From positions 1-10,654 of the forward strand of contig JBDGSI010000006.1 in the NCBI GenBank assembly GCA_042217615.1: a stretch of 10,654 nucleotides of DNA. Reading direction: 5' to 3'. The notes beneath the pieces were generated by a model. The model did not search any database and was not told where the DNA came from. It worked only from the letters and a program-made list of their open reading frames with translations. Positions 1 through 6,682 of the stretch are shown here, piece after piece; the stretch's first letter is position 1; each line of letters begins with the position of its first letter. The position numbers were made by a program, and so were the translations under genes. The DNA is from JBDGSM01 sp042217615. GTDB taxonomy: Archaea > Nanohalarchaeota > Nanosalinia > Nanosalinales > Nanosalinaceae.

Positions 1-988
1 GGACGATGACCTGTGCTTCGAACTTTTCGACAACTGTTGGTGGGTTGTCTGCTGGTCCTGCTACGTCTCCTTTCTTGACGTCGTCTTCTCCGACGCCTCT
101 TGTGTTCCATCCGATGTTGTCACCGGGTTCTGCCTTTTCTATTTCTTCGTGGTGCATCTCGATGGACTTTGCTTCTCCACCGATGTTTCTGTTGAGCCTT
201 GTACTTGCTGGTTCGAAGACTATGTCGTCTCCTGTGTTGATATCTCCTGTCTCGACTCTTCCGACTGTGACAGCTCCGATTCCGGAGATGTTGTATACGT
301 CCTGGATAGGGATTCTTGTCGGCAGGTCGATAGCCTTCTCAGGTTCGTCAAGGTCGTCCAGTGCATCGATTAGCGCTGGTCCGCTGTACCAGTCCATCTC
401 GTCGGAATTGGATGCGACTCCTTCTCCATCGAAGCTGGAGATAGGTACAAAGTCGATATCTGAAGTATCGTAACCGACTCCCTGGATCATTTCAGCGACT
501 TCATCCTTAATGTCGTTGAAAGCATCCTCTTCGTAGTCCTCAAGGTCCATCTTGTTGACTGCTACAATAAGCTGGTCGATTCCAAGGGTCTTGGCGAGGT
601 AAGCATGCTCCTTTGTCTGAGGCTGGATTCCGTCGTCAGCAGCGACGACAAGAACACCGGCGTCAGCCTGAGAAGCTCCCGTAATCATGTTCTTGATGAA
701 GTCACGGTGGCCAGGAGCATCGATAATCGTGAAGTAATAGTTATCGGAGTCAAACTCCTGGTGAGCGAGGTCAATTGTAACACCTCTTTCACGTTCCTCT
801 TCAAGATTGTCCATCGCGAAAGCGAAGTTGAAGGATTCCTTACCTGCTTCCTCAGCAGCCTCTTCAAGCTTTCTCATTTCTTCTTCTGGAAGGTTTTCGG
901 TTTCCCACAGCAGCCTACCGATGGTAGTAGATTTACCGTGGTCTACGTGCCCAATAAATACGAGATTAATGTGTGGTTTATCAGCCAT
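1..988 (-). CDS. tuf: Translation elongation factor EF-1A (3' end outside window)
   Basis: EF-1A is the cytoplasmic GTPase that carries aminoacyl-tRNA to the ribosomal A site. Reading leftward from the ATG at 988, the protein begins MADKPHINLVFIGHVDHGKS. It shows the P-loop GHVDHGKST (residues 13-21), then ERERGVTID (switch I), DAPGHRDF (G3) and NKMD (G4), followed by the domain II text ending near EKFEAQVIV, where domain III begins. About 329 codons are present; the family is about 420 residues, so roughly the last quarter lies outside the window. The frame stays open to base 1. The start is fixed by the conserved N terminus and by AGGTGA nine bases upstream. In most archaea tuf is followed by rps10. 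No AGGCCT site occurs in this gene, unlike most of its neighbours. Confidence 0.97.
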   Translation of the reverse strand, partial: MADKPHINLVFIGHVDHGKSTTIGRLLWETENLPEEEMRKLEEAAEEAGKESFNFAFAMDNLEEERERGVTIDLAHQEFDSDNYYFTIIDAPGHRDFIKNMITGASQADAGVLVVAADDGIQPQTKEHAYLAKTLGIDQLIVAVNKMDLEDYEEDAFNDIKDEVAEMIQGVGYDTSDIDFVPISSFDGEGVASNSDEMDWYSGPALIDALDDLDEPEKAIDLPTRIPIQDVYNISGIGAVTVGRVETGDINTGDDIVFEPASTRLNRNIGGEAKSIEMHHEEIEKAEPGDNIGWNTRGVGEDDVKKGDVAGPADNPPTVVEKFEAQVIV

Positions 989-997
989 TCTTTTTTT

Positions 998-1050
998 TCA
1001 CCTAAACTGCGTATAAAACCGGATTACCAGTTAAACTTTAAAAAGGGTTT
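998..1050 (-). promoter_or_regulatory. EF-1A promoter and Shine-Dalgarno
   Basis: On the minus strand, AAACCCTTTTTAAAG at about 1036-1050 looks like an archaeal BRE plus TATA box. About 14 bases further on comes CGGTTTTATA, where transcription would be expected to start (about 25 bp from the TATA centre). AGGTGA at 998-1003, nine bases before the ATG, pairs with the archaeal anti-Shine-Dalgarno. The mRNA therefore probably has a leader of about 25-30 nt. The same two-part arrangement recurs before EF-2. Confidence 0.6.
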
Positions 1051-1087
1051 CCGTCCTGGGTTAGGGCATTGGTAAGGTACTAATTTC

Positions 1088-3487
1088 TTAAAGATTCTCT
1101 AATTTCCTTCCAAGCCTATCTAGACCATCCGCAGCACGGTCAAACCTCCCCTCCTCAATATCCTCCTCTACTCCATCAATAACCCGGAGAATCTCCTCAT
1201 CGCGCCTAATCTGGCCACTACTCATGCCATGTCTAACCACTTCAATAACCTGATTAAGCTCCTGAACCAATCTGCGTTCCTTATACTTCCTGTAACCAAC
1301 ATAACCCGAAACACCTACAACCGCCAGTACAAGTAAAAGACCTAGCAAGTTAAGAACAAGGCCAAAGATCCCTTGACCTTCCTTTTTACCTTCTGTACTG
1401 CCTGCATTATTGCTGTCGTTTAGAGCTGCTAACGATTTACTTATAGCCTCAGAATAGTTACCAGCTCTAAAGGCCTCTCTCGCCCCCATTTTTGCTTCAG
1501 AACCTTCAGGAAGCCGTTTTATCAACTTCTCTGCTCTAAGCTTCTGCTCATATAGGCTACAGCTTTTAACTTTAGTCCATTTTTCTGGAACTTCGCAGGG
1601 AGTAGAGAAGGTCTTACACTCTCCTTCTGGGGATTTTGCATGCGTAACCTGCTGAACACAGGCCTTTTCCTCAGCGCCGACAGCATACTTGGAAAATTCG
1701 CTCGTAGAGGCCTCATAAATAACTGTATTATTGCCTGTGCTTTTGATTTCTGTAGGTTTTTCCTCCCACTTCCGGTCTTCTTTATGGAGCAAAACGACTT
1801 TCTCCCGAGAAATACTGTTTTCATTAAGCCATGATCTCTCTACTTCGAAGGTGATATTGATAGATCTGTTAAGTCCATCTACCTCAACATTTTCTCGTTT
1901 GACTGTTAAATTATAGGCCTTATAAGCCATATAGCCTTCAGGATCTGCGCTTGAGTCCTGAATGGTTACCGAGTAATCTTTCGAGACCTCGCTACCTTCA
2001 ATATTAACTGATTTGATGTTTTTGCTCTTGTTCAGAGTTATTTTATCGCCTCCGAGGTTGCTGATCTCAATGCTGTTGTTTTTAACTGAAACTTTAGGGC
2101 CTTCAGGGATGAAAGGAGTGGAAGGAACAGATGTAAAGCTGCTGCCGTCATCCCTGGAGTTATCTGAGCTACCTGAGTTATCTGGGTTATCTAAGTTTTC
2201 GTTATCTTCTACTGTGAAGCATTTATCCGGTGTTGAGGTCCATAAGTCGCCATGTTTGTCTTCCGCCCATAAATGCCAGCATATGTGAGTGTTGTTGGCT
2301 GAACTGTTTGACCAGTTGAACTCTGTCTTGCGCCACGTTCCCTGAGCTGAGTTCAGTCTTAGAGGTGAGGTATAATTTGATTTATTTTCCCAAGTTCCTG
2401 TCTCATTGGTAGAGAGAAATACATCTTCGATACCGGAAAAGTTGGCTCGCCATTCTGCTGACAGGTTTATGGAGTCTTTAGGACTTATTGAATCATTGCT
2501 CTGTTGAACCTGTCGGTATTCAGGAGGGTCTGTAGGTCTTTGAGAGGTGTAGTTGCACCAGGTGTTGTTTGAACTTCCACATTTTAAGCTGCAAGTACCG
2601 GCGGGCTTGTAACCGTTATTTTTGAAGCAGTAATCTAGTTCCGGTGTTGGAACCCAGTGTGTAGTATTGTCTGGACCGCATTTCAATCTCAAGCCGCGGC
2701 CCAGGTTGTTGTTTATGCTGCCAATCTCAAAGTTTAGGTATCCGCTGGAGTTAGCGGTTATGTTAGTCTTATGTCTGTATGTGTCGCCCCAGTTCCATAT
2801 TGTTTGGGCGTTACAGTAATTAGATTCTACTTTGACTGATAGGTTAGTCTCAGGAGGGTTTCTAAACTTCCTAAAATCAACCACCCCCTTGTAGAATATG
2901 TAGTATATTGATTTCCGACCATATTTTGCTACCCGCTTAGCGTTGAACATCGCTATATCCCTCTGAATTTCATTTATAGGAGGGTCTGAGGAATAGATAC
3001 CGTAAGTCATTAAATTGTCATCAATCCAGTATTTAGGCATCCCACTAGGATAGCCGTAAGTGTCGGGTATGCCAAAATAATGCATGAATTCATGGGCGTG
3101 AGCAAATTCTCCGGTGTTTGAGAATCCGAATGGGTCGTTAGTGTTAGAACCTATAACGGCCTTCTCTATACCCCAGTAACCTCCTTCTCCAGGACCTACA
3201 CACACGGCCACATCGCCTACTGAATTATTGTTTTCGTCAAACCTGGCTTTTTCCGGACAGTTTTCATCTATGGAGAAATTCTGATATTTGGTTATTGAGA
3301 AGTTTATAGTCATGTTCTCTGAATTGAAGTAGTTGCTAACATTTTCTGTGAAGCGCTGATACTTGTCATAGGAGAAATTAACAGTTTCATTAGTGTAGAC
3401 ATCTGTCTCTATAGTATAGTTCGCCGCAGCGGATGCATGAAGCATGACAAACAGAACACTCAACAATACTGCCGATTTATGCTTCAT
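1088..3487 (-). CDS. Secreted, membrane-anchored metzincin-like metalloprotease, heavily sequon-rich
   Basis: This 799-residue protein probably acts outside the cell. Residues 1-22 form a signal peptide (short basic start, hydrophobic core, AxA end). The motif HEFMHYFGIPD (132-142) fits the metzincin zinc site HExxHxxGxxD with Asp142 as third ligand, and NLMTYG around Met160 fits the Met-turn. Next come Cys-containing segments (about 220-315), an Ig-like stretch (about 330-428), a Ser/Asp/Asn linker (430-455), and a region at about 465-605 resembling archaeal PGF-pre-PGF surface domains (Trp553-Leu554, a late Trp, EFSKYAV). A small Cys-rich segment (610-643), a helix pair, one membrane helix (707-730), then a basic and charged tail (732-799) follow. 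I count about 31 N-x-S/T sequons, all before the membrane helix, so heavy N-glycosylation is likely. The substrate is unknown. Its position between EF-2 and EF-1A is not part of the normal archaeal cluster. Confidence 0.85.
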   Translation of the reverse strand: MKHKSAVLLSVLFVMLHASAAANYTIETDVYTNETVNFSYDKYQRFTENVSNYFNSENMTINFSITKYQNFSIDENCPEKARFDENNNSVGDVAVCVGPGEGGYWGIEKAVIGSNTNDPFGFSNTGEFAHAHEFMHYFGIPDTYGYPSGMPKYWIDDNLMTYGIYSSDPPINEIQRDIAMFNAKRVAKYGRKSIYYIFYKGVVDFRKFRNPPETNLSVKVESNYCNAQTIWNWGDTYRHKTNITANSSGYLNFEIGSINNNLGRGLRLKCGPDNTTHWVPTPELDYCFKNNGYKPAGTCSLKCGSSNNTWCNYTSQRPTDPPEYRQVQQSNDSISPKDSINLSAEWRANFSGIEDVFLSTNETGTWENKSNYTSPLRLNSAQGTWRKTEFNWSNSSANNTHICWHLWAEDKHGDLWTSTPDKCFTVEDNENLDNPDNSGSSDNSRDDGSSFTSVPSTPFIPEGPKVSVKNNSIEISNLGGDKITLNKSKNIKSVNIEGSEVSKDYSVTIQDSSADPEGYMAYKAYNLTVKRENVEVDGLNRSINITFEVERSWLNENSISREKVVLLHKEDRKWEEKPTEIKSTGNNTVIYEASTSEFSKYAVGAEEKACVQQVTHAKSPEGECKTFSTPCEVPEKWTKVKSCSLYEQKLRAEKLIKRLPEGSEAKMGAREAFRAGNYSEAISKSLAALNDSNNAGSTEGKKEGQGIFGLVLNLLGLLLVLAVVGVSGYVGYRKYKERRLVQELNQVIEVVRHGMSSGQIRRDEEILRVIDGVEEDIEEGRFDRAADGLDRLGRKLENL

Positions 3488-3499
3488 AGATGGGTTACC

Positions 3500-3571
3500 G
3501 GATTGTAATAAAAAAAGATTGTGTTTAGGTGGTAAGTAGAATAAAAAGAGGATAGAGAATAAGAAGATGAT
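3500..3571 (-). terminator. G-free, U/C-rich 3' region of EF-2
   Basis: The 72 bases after the EF-2 stop contain no G on the transcribed-sense strand and include CCTCTTTTTATTC (centred near 3545) and a T7 run. Archaeal termination uses U-rich tracts, often several in a row, with no hairpin needed, so this is a good terminator candidate. It overlaps the promoter of the next gene. Confidence 0.5.
3505..3518 (-). promoter_or_regulatory. TATA box for the surface protease, probably leaderless
   Basis: The minus strand reads CTTTTTTTATTAC here. The centre (about 3511) is 24 bp from the ATG at 3487, so transcription would begin at or next to the start codon. No Shine-Dalgarno lies between, consistent with a leaderless mRNA. 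The box lies inside the G-free tract downstream of EF-2. Confidence 0.5.
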
Positions 3572-5758
3572 TCACTCTTCCAAGCTTGGCATTTCCTGTT
3601 TCATACCTTTTCTTTCCCTGATGCTCATAATTTTCTCTTCCTGAAGGTTTCTTGGAAGAGGTTCGTAGATGATATCAATCAGGGAGAAGAAGCCTTTACC
3701 GTTCGTAGCAGACTTTAAAGCTGCTTCGAAGCCGAATAGTTCTTCGACAGGCAGTTTGCATTTGATAACTGAGCTATCTCCTTCTTCTTCCATGTTGATG
3801 ACGTCTCCTCTACGGTTGCTGACTTCTGTCATTGCGTCTCCCATAGTTGAAGTCGGTGTATCAATCCTCAGCTTCTGCTTAGGCTCGATCAGGCGAGGAG
3901 TTGCCTGCAGGAATCCGTTTGTCATTGCCTCCTTCGTTGTAGGGATCATCTGGGAAGGACCTCTGTGGATCGCGTCCTCGTGCAGCGAAGCATCGTGAAG
4001 CTTCACCTTCAACCCGATAACAGGCTCGTTAGCTAGAGGGCCTTCATCACTGAACTCTTTGAACGCGTCAACAAGGTACTCCTTGATCTCTCTCAGATTC
4101 TTGATACCTCTGGAGGAGTTAATCAAAAGATTCTCCTCGTAGGCCTTCATTACGTTGTCAGCATCCTCTTTGTCAAGGCCTGCCTCGATAAGAGCTTCCT
4201 TGATTTCGTGGTCTTCGTCTGCTTCCATCTTAACCTGTTCGTAATCCTCCTTCAAGAACTTTCTAACAGACTCTGGCAGAGGCTCTACCGACATAACAAG
4301 TTCGTTGTGCCTGTTCGGCGACTTTCCGGAGACCTCCGGTGATTCGTCTTCGATACCCTCTCTGAAGACAACGATAGGTTCCGAGACTTCAATATCGATT
4401 CCTTTCTCTTCAAGATGTCTCTCGATCTTGGCCTCGATGTGGAGCTCTCCAAGGCCTGAGACCTTTGTCTCTCCTGTTTCCTCATCAATGTCTACCTGGA
4501 TAGTGTTGTCCTCCTTTGAACGTTTTCTAAGCTCCTCGATCAGCTTTGGAAGATCGCTAGTTCTCTTAGGCTCGATTGACTTTGTAACGACAGGTTCAAA
4601 TACGTGTTCGATCTGCTCGAAAGGCTGGATCTCTTCCTCGCCGTCCAGGATAAAAGTCTCTCCTGTGGAGAAGTCCGGTCCTGTAATTGCTGCAATGTTT
4701 CCACACGGAACACTGTCGACCGTCAATTTTCTTGGACCGGAGTAGATTCCGACCTGCTGCGCTCTCTCCGTTTTCTGGCTGCCGATTCCGTAAAGCTCGT
4801 CTCCTTCATGTACTGTTCCGGAGAAGAGTCGGGCTGTGGCGATTGTTCCTGCGTGTTCGTCGTCTTCAACGTTTGTAACCACGCCAACCAGTCTTCCATC
4901 CTGGTCGTGCTCCATCATGTCCTGACCGACTTCGCTGTCAACATCGCCAGGCCATACTTTTGGAATCCTCCACTCTGCAGATTCCTGAGGGTTAACAAGG
5001 TGCTCAACAACCATGTCAAGCACAACTTCCTCAATAGGTGCATCATTTCTGAGGCCTTCATGATCTCCGTCCTCTACACGGTCAATCAGGTCGGAAAAAG
5101 TGATGCCGGTTTCTTCCATATAAGGCATGGAGATCGCCCAGTTCTTCAATGCGGAACCAAAGGCTACCGTTCCGTCCTCTACAGACATCTTCCACTCTTC
5201 AGCTGTTTCTTCGTCCGCATACTTTCTCAGTGCGTTGTTAACTCCTCTTATGATTTTAGTGAACCGTTTCTGCATTTCTTCAGGTGTCAACTGCATCTCT
5301 TCGATCAAACGATCAACTTTGTTAATGAACAGCACTGGCTTGACGCCTTCCTGAAGCGCCTGCTTCATGACAGTCTCTGTCTGAGGCATTACGCCGTCGA
5401 CAGCATCGACAAGAACTACTACTCCGTCGACAGCACGCATAGCACGTGTAACGTCTCCTCCGAAGTCAACGTGGCCAGGAGTATCAATAAGGTTTACAAG
5501 ATAGTCATCTCCATCAAACTCGTGGACCATCGAAATGTTTGCAGAGTAAATCGTGATACCTCTCTCCGCTTCCTGATCATCAAAGTCCATGAAACGCTGA
5601 TCTCCAGCAAGCTTATCCGAGATCATCCCTGCCCGGGCAAGAAGGTTATCTGTTAATGTAGTTTTTCCGTGGTCAATGTGCGCGGCAATAGCGATATTCC
5701 TGATATGCTCAGGATCGTTAATTACCTGTTTAATCGCGTCAAGCTCTTTATCAGACAT
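3572..5758 (-). CDS. fusA: Translation elongation factor EF-2
   Basis: EF-2 is the ribosomal translocase GTPase. The 728-residue protein is full length for archaea. GTPase motifs are AHIDHGKTT (26-34), RGITI (66-70), DTPGH (92-96) and NKVD (146-149), with GSALKNW (201-207) as the likely G5. Domain II follows, then GLGELH (435-440) in domain III. Domain IV carries LHEDAIHRGPSQ, in which His598 is the residue that becomes diphthamide in archaea and eukaryotes, so the target of that pathway is kept. Domain V ends in the C-terminal 80 residues. The ATG at 5758 is supported by GGAGTGA at 5765-5771, six bases upstream, and by the family N terminus. An upstream 20-codon ORF overlaps this start. The acidic composition fits a salt-adapted cytoplasm. 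Confidence 0.98.
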   Translation of the reverse strand: MSDKELDAIKQVINDPEHIRNIAIAAHIDHGKTTLTDNLLARAGMISDKLAGDQRFMDFDDQEAERGITIYSANISMVHEFDGDDYLVNLIDTPGHVDFGGDVTRAMRAVDGVVVLVDAVDGVMPQTETVMKQALQEGVKPVLFINKVDRLIEEMQLTPEEMQKRFTKIIRGVNNALRKYADEETAEEWKMSVEDGTVAFGSALKNWAISMPYMEETGITFSDLIDRVEDGDHEGLRNDAPIEEVVLDMVVEHLVNPQESAEWRIPKVWPGDVDSEVGQDMMEHDQDGRLVGVVTNVEDDEHAGTIATARLFSGTVHEGDELYGIGSQKTERAQQVGIYSGPRKLTVDSVPCGNIAAITGPDFSTGETFILDGEEEIQPFEQIEHVFEPVVTKSIEPKRTSDLPKLIEELRKRSKEDNTIQVDIDEETGETKVSGLGELHIEAKIERHLEEKGIDIEVSEPIVVFREGIEDESPEVSGKSPNRHNELVMSVEPLPESVRKFLKEDYEQVKMEADEDHEIKEALIEAGLDKEDADNVMKAYEENLLINSSRGIKNLREIKEYLVDAFKEFSDEGPLANEPVIGLKVKLHDASLHEDAIHRGPSQMIPTTKEAMTNGFLQATPRLIEPKQKLRIDTPTSTMGDAMTEVSNRRGDVINMEEEGDSSVIKCKLPVEELFGFEAALKSATNGKGFFSLIDIIYEPLPRNLQEEKIMSIRERKGMKQEMPSLEE

Positions 5759-5813
5759 TGAAAATCACTCCGTAATTTTCTGGTCTCCCAGAAATTCTTT
5801 GAATTTCAGACAT
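5751..5813 (-). CDS. Putative 20-codon leader ORF overlapping the EF-2 start
   Basis: An ATG at 5813 opens a frame beginning MSEIQRIS and ending NYGVIFNV; its TGA (5751-5753) lies inside the first codons of EF-2, in the string ATGTCTGA. GGTGA at 5823-5827 sits nine bases before this ATG, the same spacing as in EF-1A. From the TATA box at 5856-5865, transcription should begin near 5834, so the ORF would be in the mRNA. I recognise no family. It could be a translated leader coupling to EF-2 or a chance ORF; a closer TATA-like sequence (TTATAAAC, about 5829-5836) would start the RNA inside it and exclude it. Confidence 0.35.
   Translation of the reverse strand: MSEIQRISGRPENYGVIFNV
5777..5807 (-). 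promoter_or_regulatory. Two overlapping hairpins in the EF-2 leader
   Basis: In mRNA sense, TTTCTGG-GAGA-CCAGAAA (5777-5794) makes a 7-bp stem closed by a GNRA-type GAGA loop, ending six bases before the EF-2 Shine-Dalgarno. GAAATTC-AAA-GAATTTC (5791-5807) is a second 7-bp inverted repeat. They share 5791-5794, so the RNA can form only one complete stem at a time. Confidence 0.4.
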
Positions 5814-5855
5814 ATTTCAAGTTCACCAGTTTATAACCGAAAAATACCTTACAAG

Positions 5856-5870
5856 TTTTAAAAAAGGGTT
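5856..5870 (-). promoter_or_regulatory. EF-2 promoter (BRE/TATA)
   Basis: The minus strand reads AACCCTTTTTTAAAA, nearly identical to the EF-1A box. It is followed 16 bases later by CGGTTATAAA, matching CGGTTTTATA in the EF-1A promoter. The predicted EF-2 mRNA leader is about 75 nt, long for an archaeon, and contains the leader ORF and hairpins. Confidence 0.6.
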
Positions 5871-5880
5871 TGCGCCAATA

Positions 5881-5899
5881 GGTAAAAAATGAACTGTAA
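5881..5899 (-). terminator. T6 tract downstream of the coiled-coil gene
   Basis: Ten bases or more after the TAG at 5909-5911 the sense strand reads TTCATTTTTTACC (T6 at 5884-5889), a plausible archaeal U-tract terminator just before the EF-2 promoter. Confidence 0.35.
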
Positions 5900-5907
5900 A
5901 AGGCCTT
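5900..5907. repeat. AAGGCCTT palindrome after the coiled-coil gene stop
   Basis: The copy lies two bases after the TAG (counting from its AGGCCT core). It belongs to the iterated family described under the AGGCCT entry. Confidence 0.6.
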
Positions 5908-5908
5908 G

Positions 5909-6406
5909 CTAAAACAATGACTTGATAAGGGAAACTATCCTGCTTCCTGAAGAAAACTTTGGTAGCTTTTCGGCGTTTTCTTCCAGTTTCTCAGCTTCTT
6001 CCTCCTCTTTTCCTACTTCCTTTTCTAAAGTCGATGTCACATTCATTTCTTTACCTATCTTATCGCCGCCTTTATCAAGTATCTCCTCTATTTCCTCACG
6101 CAGATCTCGAAGATTTTCCTTTCTTTGACCTTCCTGTCTGGACTCTAGCTTGGCAATATCCCGGTCTGCATCCCTTAGAAGGTTAAGACCTGACTCAACT
6201 GTTGCTTTCGCTGTATTATGTTCCTCTCTGACATGAGTTTCCAATATTTCTAATTCTGTTTCCATTTCTATACTTAACTCATCGGTATCATCTACTAGCT
6301 TGTTCGCCTCTTCTTCAAGTTTCTCAATTTGTCCCTCTTCTTCCTCACCCTCTTCAAGGGCTTTTCTGTTAGCCTGCTGTCTTGCCTCTTGTTCTTCCAC
6401 TTCCAC
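5909..6406 (-). CDS. Acidic coiled-coil protein of unknown function
   Basis: I do not recognise this 165-residue protein. It is almost entirely charged helix: Glu/Lys-rich heptad-like runs at about 1-55 and 60-150, with an acidic cluster EEGEEEEGQ near 20-28. The only break is GGDKIGKEMN around residue 115. The tail KLPKFSSGSRIVSLIKSLF is basic and amphipathic and could touch a membrane or partner. There is no signal peptide or obvious membrane helix. No ATG is available; the frame is open upstream to 6520 but the first usable start is the GTG at 6406, with GAGGA (about 6415-6419) upstream. The next GTG is two codons later. It begins 29 bases after the small membrane ORF ends and may be co-transcribed with it. 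It might be a structural or scaffold protein, but composition alone cannot say. Confidence 0.7.
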   Translation of the reverse strand: MEVEEQEARQQANRKALEEGEEEEGQIEKLEEEANKLVDDTDELSIEMETELEILETHVREEHNTAKATVESGLNLLRDADRDIAKLESRQEGQRKENLRDLREEIEEILDKGGDKIGKEMNVTSTLEKEVGKEEEEAEKLEENAEKLPKFSSGSRIVSLIKSLF

Positions 6407-6435
6407 TTCCTTTTCCTCGTGTTTAATTTCTTTTT

Positions 6436-6563
6436 CTAAATTGAAATAAGGTAAAGAACAGTCGCTGGCAGAGAAATGTATACAATGTACTTGAAGTAGG
6501 CCTTTCCGAAAGCGGTATCAGCTTTCTTCTGCTCTAGGGATAAGACCTGGCGTTTTTACTCAT
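6436..6563 (-). pseudogene. Small membrane-protein-like ORF interrupted at an A5 run
   Basis: The ATG at 6563 lies about 25 bp from a TATA-like box, the leaderless spacing. As written it reads only MSKNARSYP and stops. If the A5 run (6553-6557) had six As, or the ribosome slipped by -1 there, the frame would continue for 42 residues: MSKKRQVLSLEQKKADTA, then FGKAYFKYIVYISLPATV and LYLISI, ending at TAG 6436-6438. That product has a basic N terminus and one hydrophobic helix (about 24-42). The hydrophobic frame itself has no start codon after its upstream stop, so the promoter, start and peptide make sense together only with a frameshift. It could be an assembly indel, a decayed gene, programmed slippage or coincidence. 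No family recognised. Confidence 0.4.
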
Positions 6564-6584
6564 TTTCTTTGAAGGCCTCTATGC

Positions 6585-6596
6585 TGTTAAAGGGGT
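6585..6596 (-). promoter_or_regulatory. Promoter-like box for the small ORF / coiled-coil unit
   Basis: The minus strand ACCCCTTTAACA resembles the nusA box ACCCCTTTATAAAA. Its centre (about 6588) lies 25 bp before the ATG at 6563. No clear separate promoter is seen for the coiled-coil gene; CCTTATTTC near 6444-6452 is a weak alternative. Confidence 0.35.
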
Positions 6597-6668
6597 AAGA
6601 AAGGTTATGAGGTAAACGGAGATAACGAGAAATGAAATGGAGAGGGATATGGGTATGTGGAAAGAGTT
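6591..6668 (-). terminator. G-poor, C/U-rich 3' tract after S7
   Basis: Over 78 bases the sense strand has only three G, with repeated CTCTTTCC, CCCTCTCC and CATTTC-type pyrimidine runs. No long T run is present, so it differs from a simple U-tract terminator. It resembles the unstructured C/U-rich RNA bound by termination factors. It runs into the promoter-like box of the next unit. Confidence 0.35.
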
Positions 6669-6673
6669 GCGTG

Positions 6674-6681
6674 AAGGCCTT
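6674..6681. repeat. AAGGCCTT palindrome after the S7 stop
   Basis: The AGGCCT core (6675-6680) lies two bases after the TAA at 6683-6685. One of the three stop-adjacent copies. Confidence 0.6.
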
Positions 6682-6682
6682 T

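Noticed and set aside
6..1075. Plus-strand frames over EF-1A
   Set aside because: They mirror the EF-1A codons and carry no recognisable domain.
1522..1824. A 100-codon frame on the minus strand inside the protease gene
   Set aside because: It overlaps the protease in another frame and has no ribosome binding site or family signature.
4604..5656. A 350-codon plus-strand open frame opposite EF-2
   Set aside because: It lies wholly antisense to a conserved gene, its protein is Cys/Phe/Ser/Val-rich with no domain I recognise, and EF-2 codon bias explains the lack of stops.
6508..6526. Inverted repeat GAAAGC/GCTTTC with a 7-base loop as a terminator
   Set aside because: The stem is only 6 bp, has no T run after it, and falls inside the small membrane-protein-like frame.
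6407..6682. tRNA or other structured RNA gene in the S7 to coiled-coil gap
   Set aside because: No cloverleaf, TTCRANY box or stable long stem is visible; the gap is explained by the G-poor tract and the small ORF.
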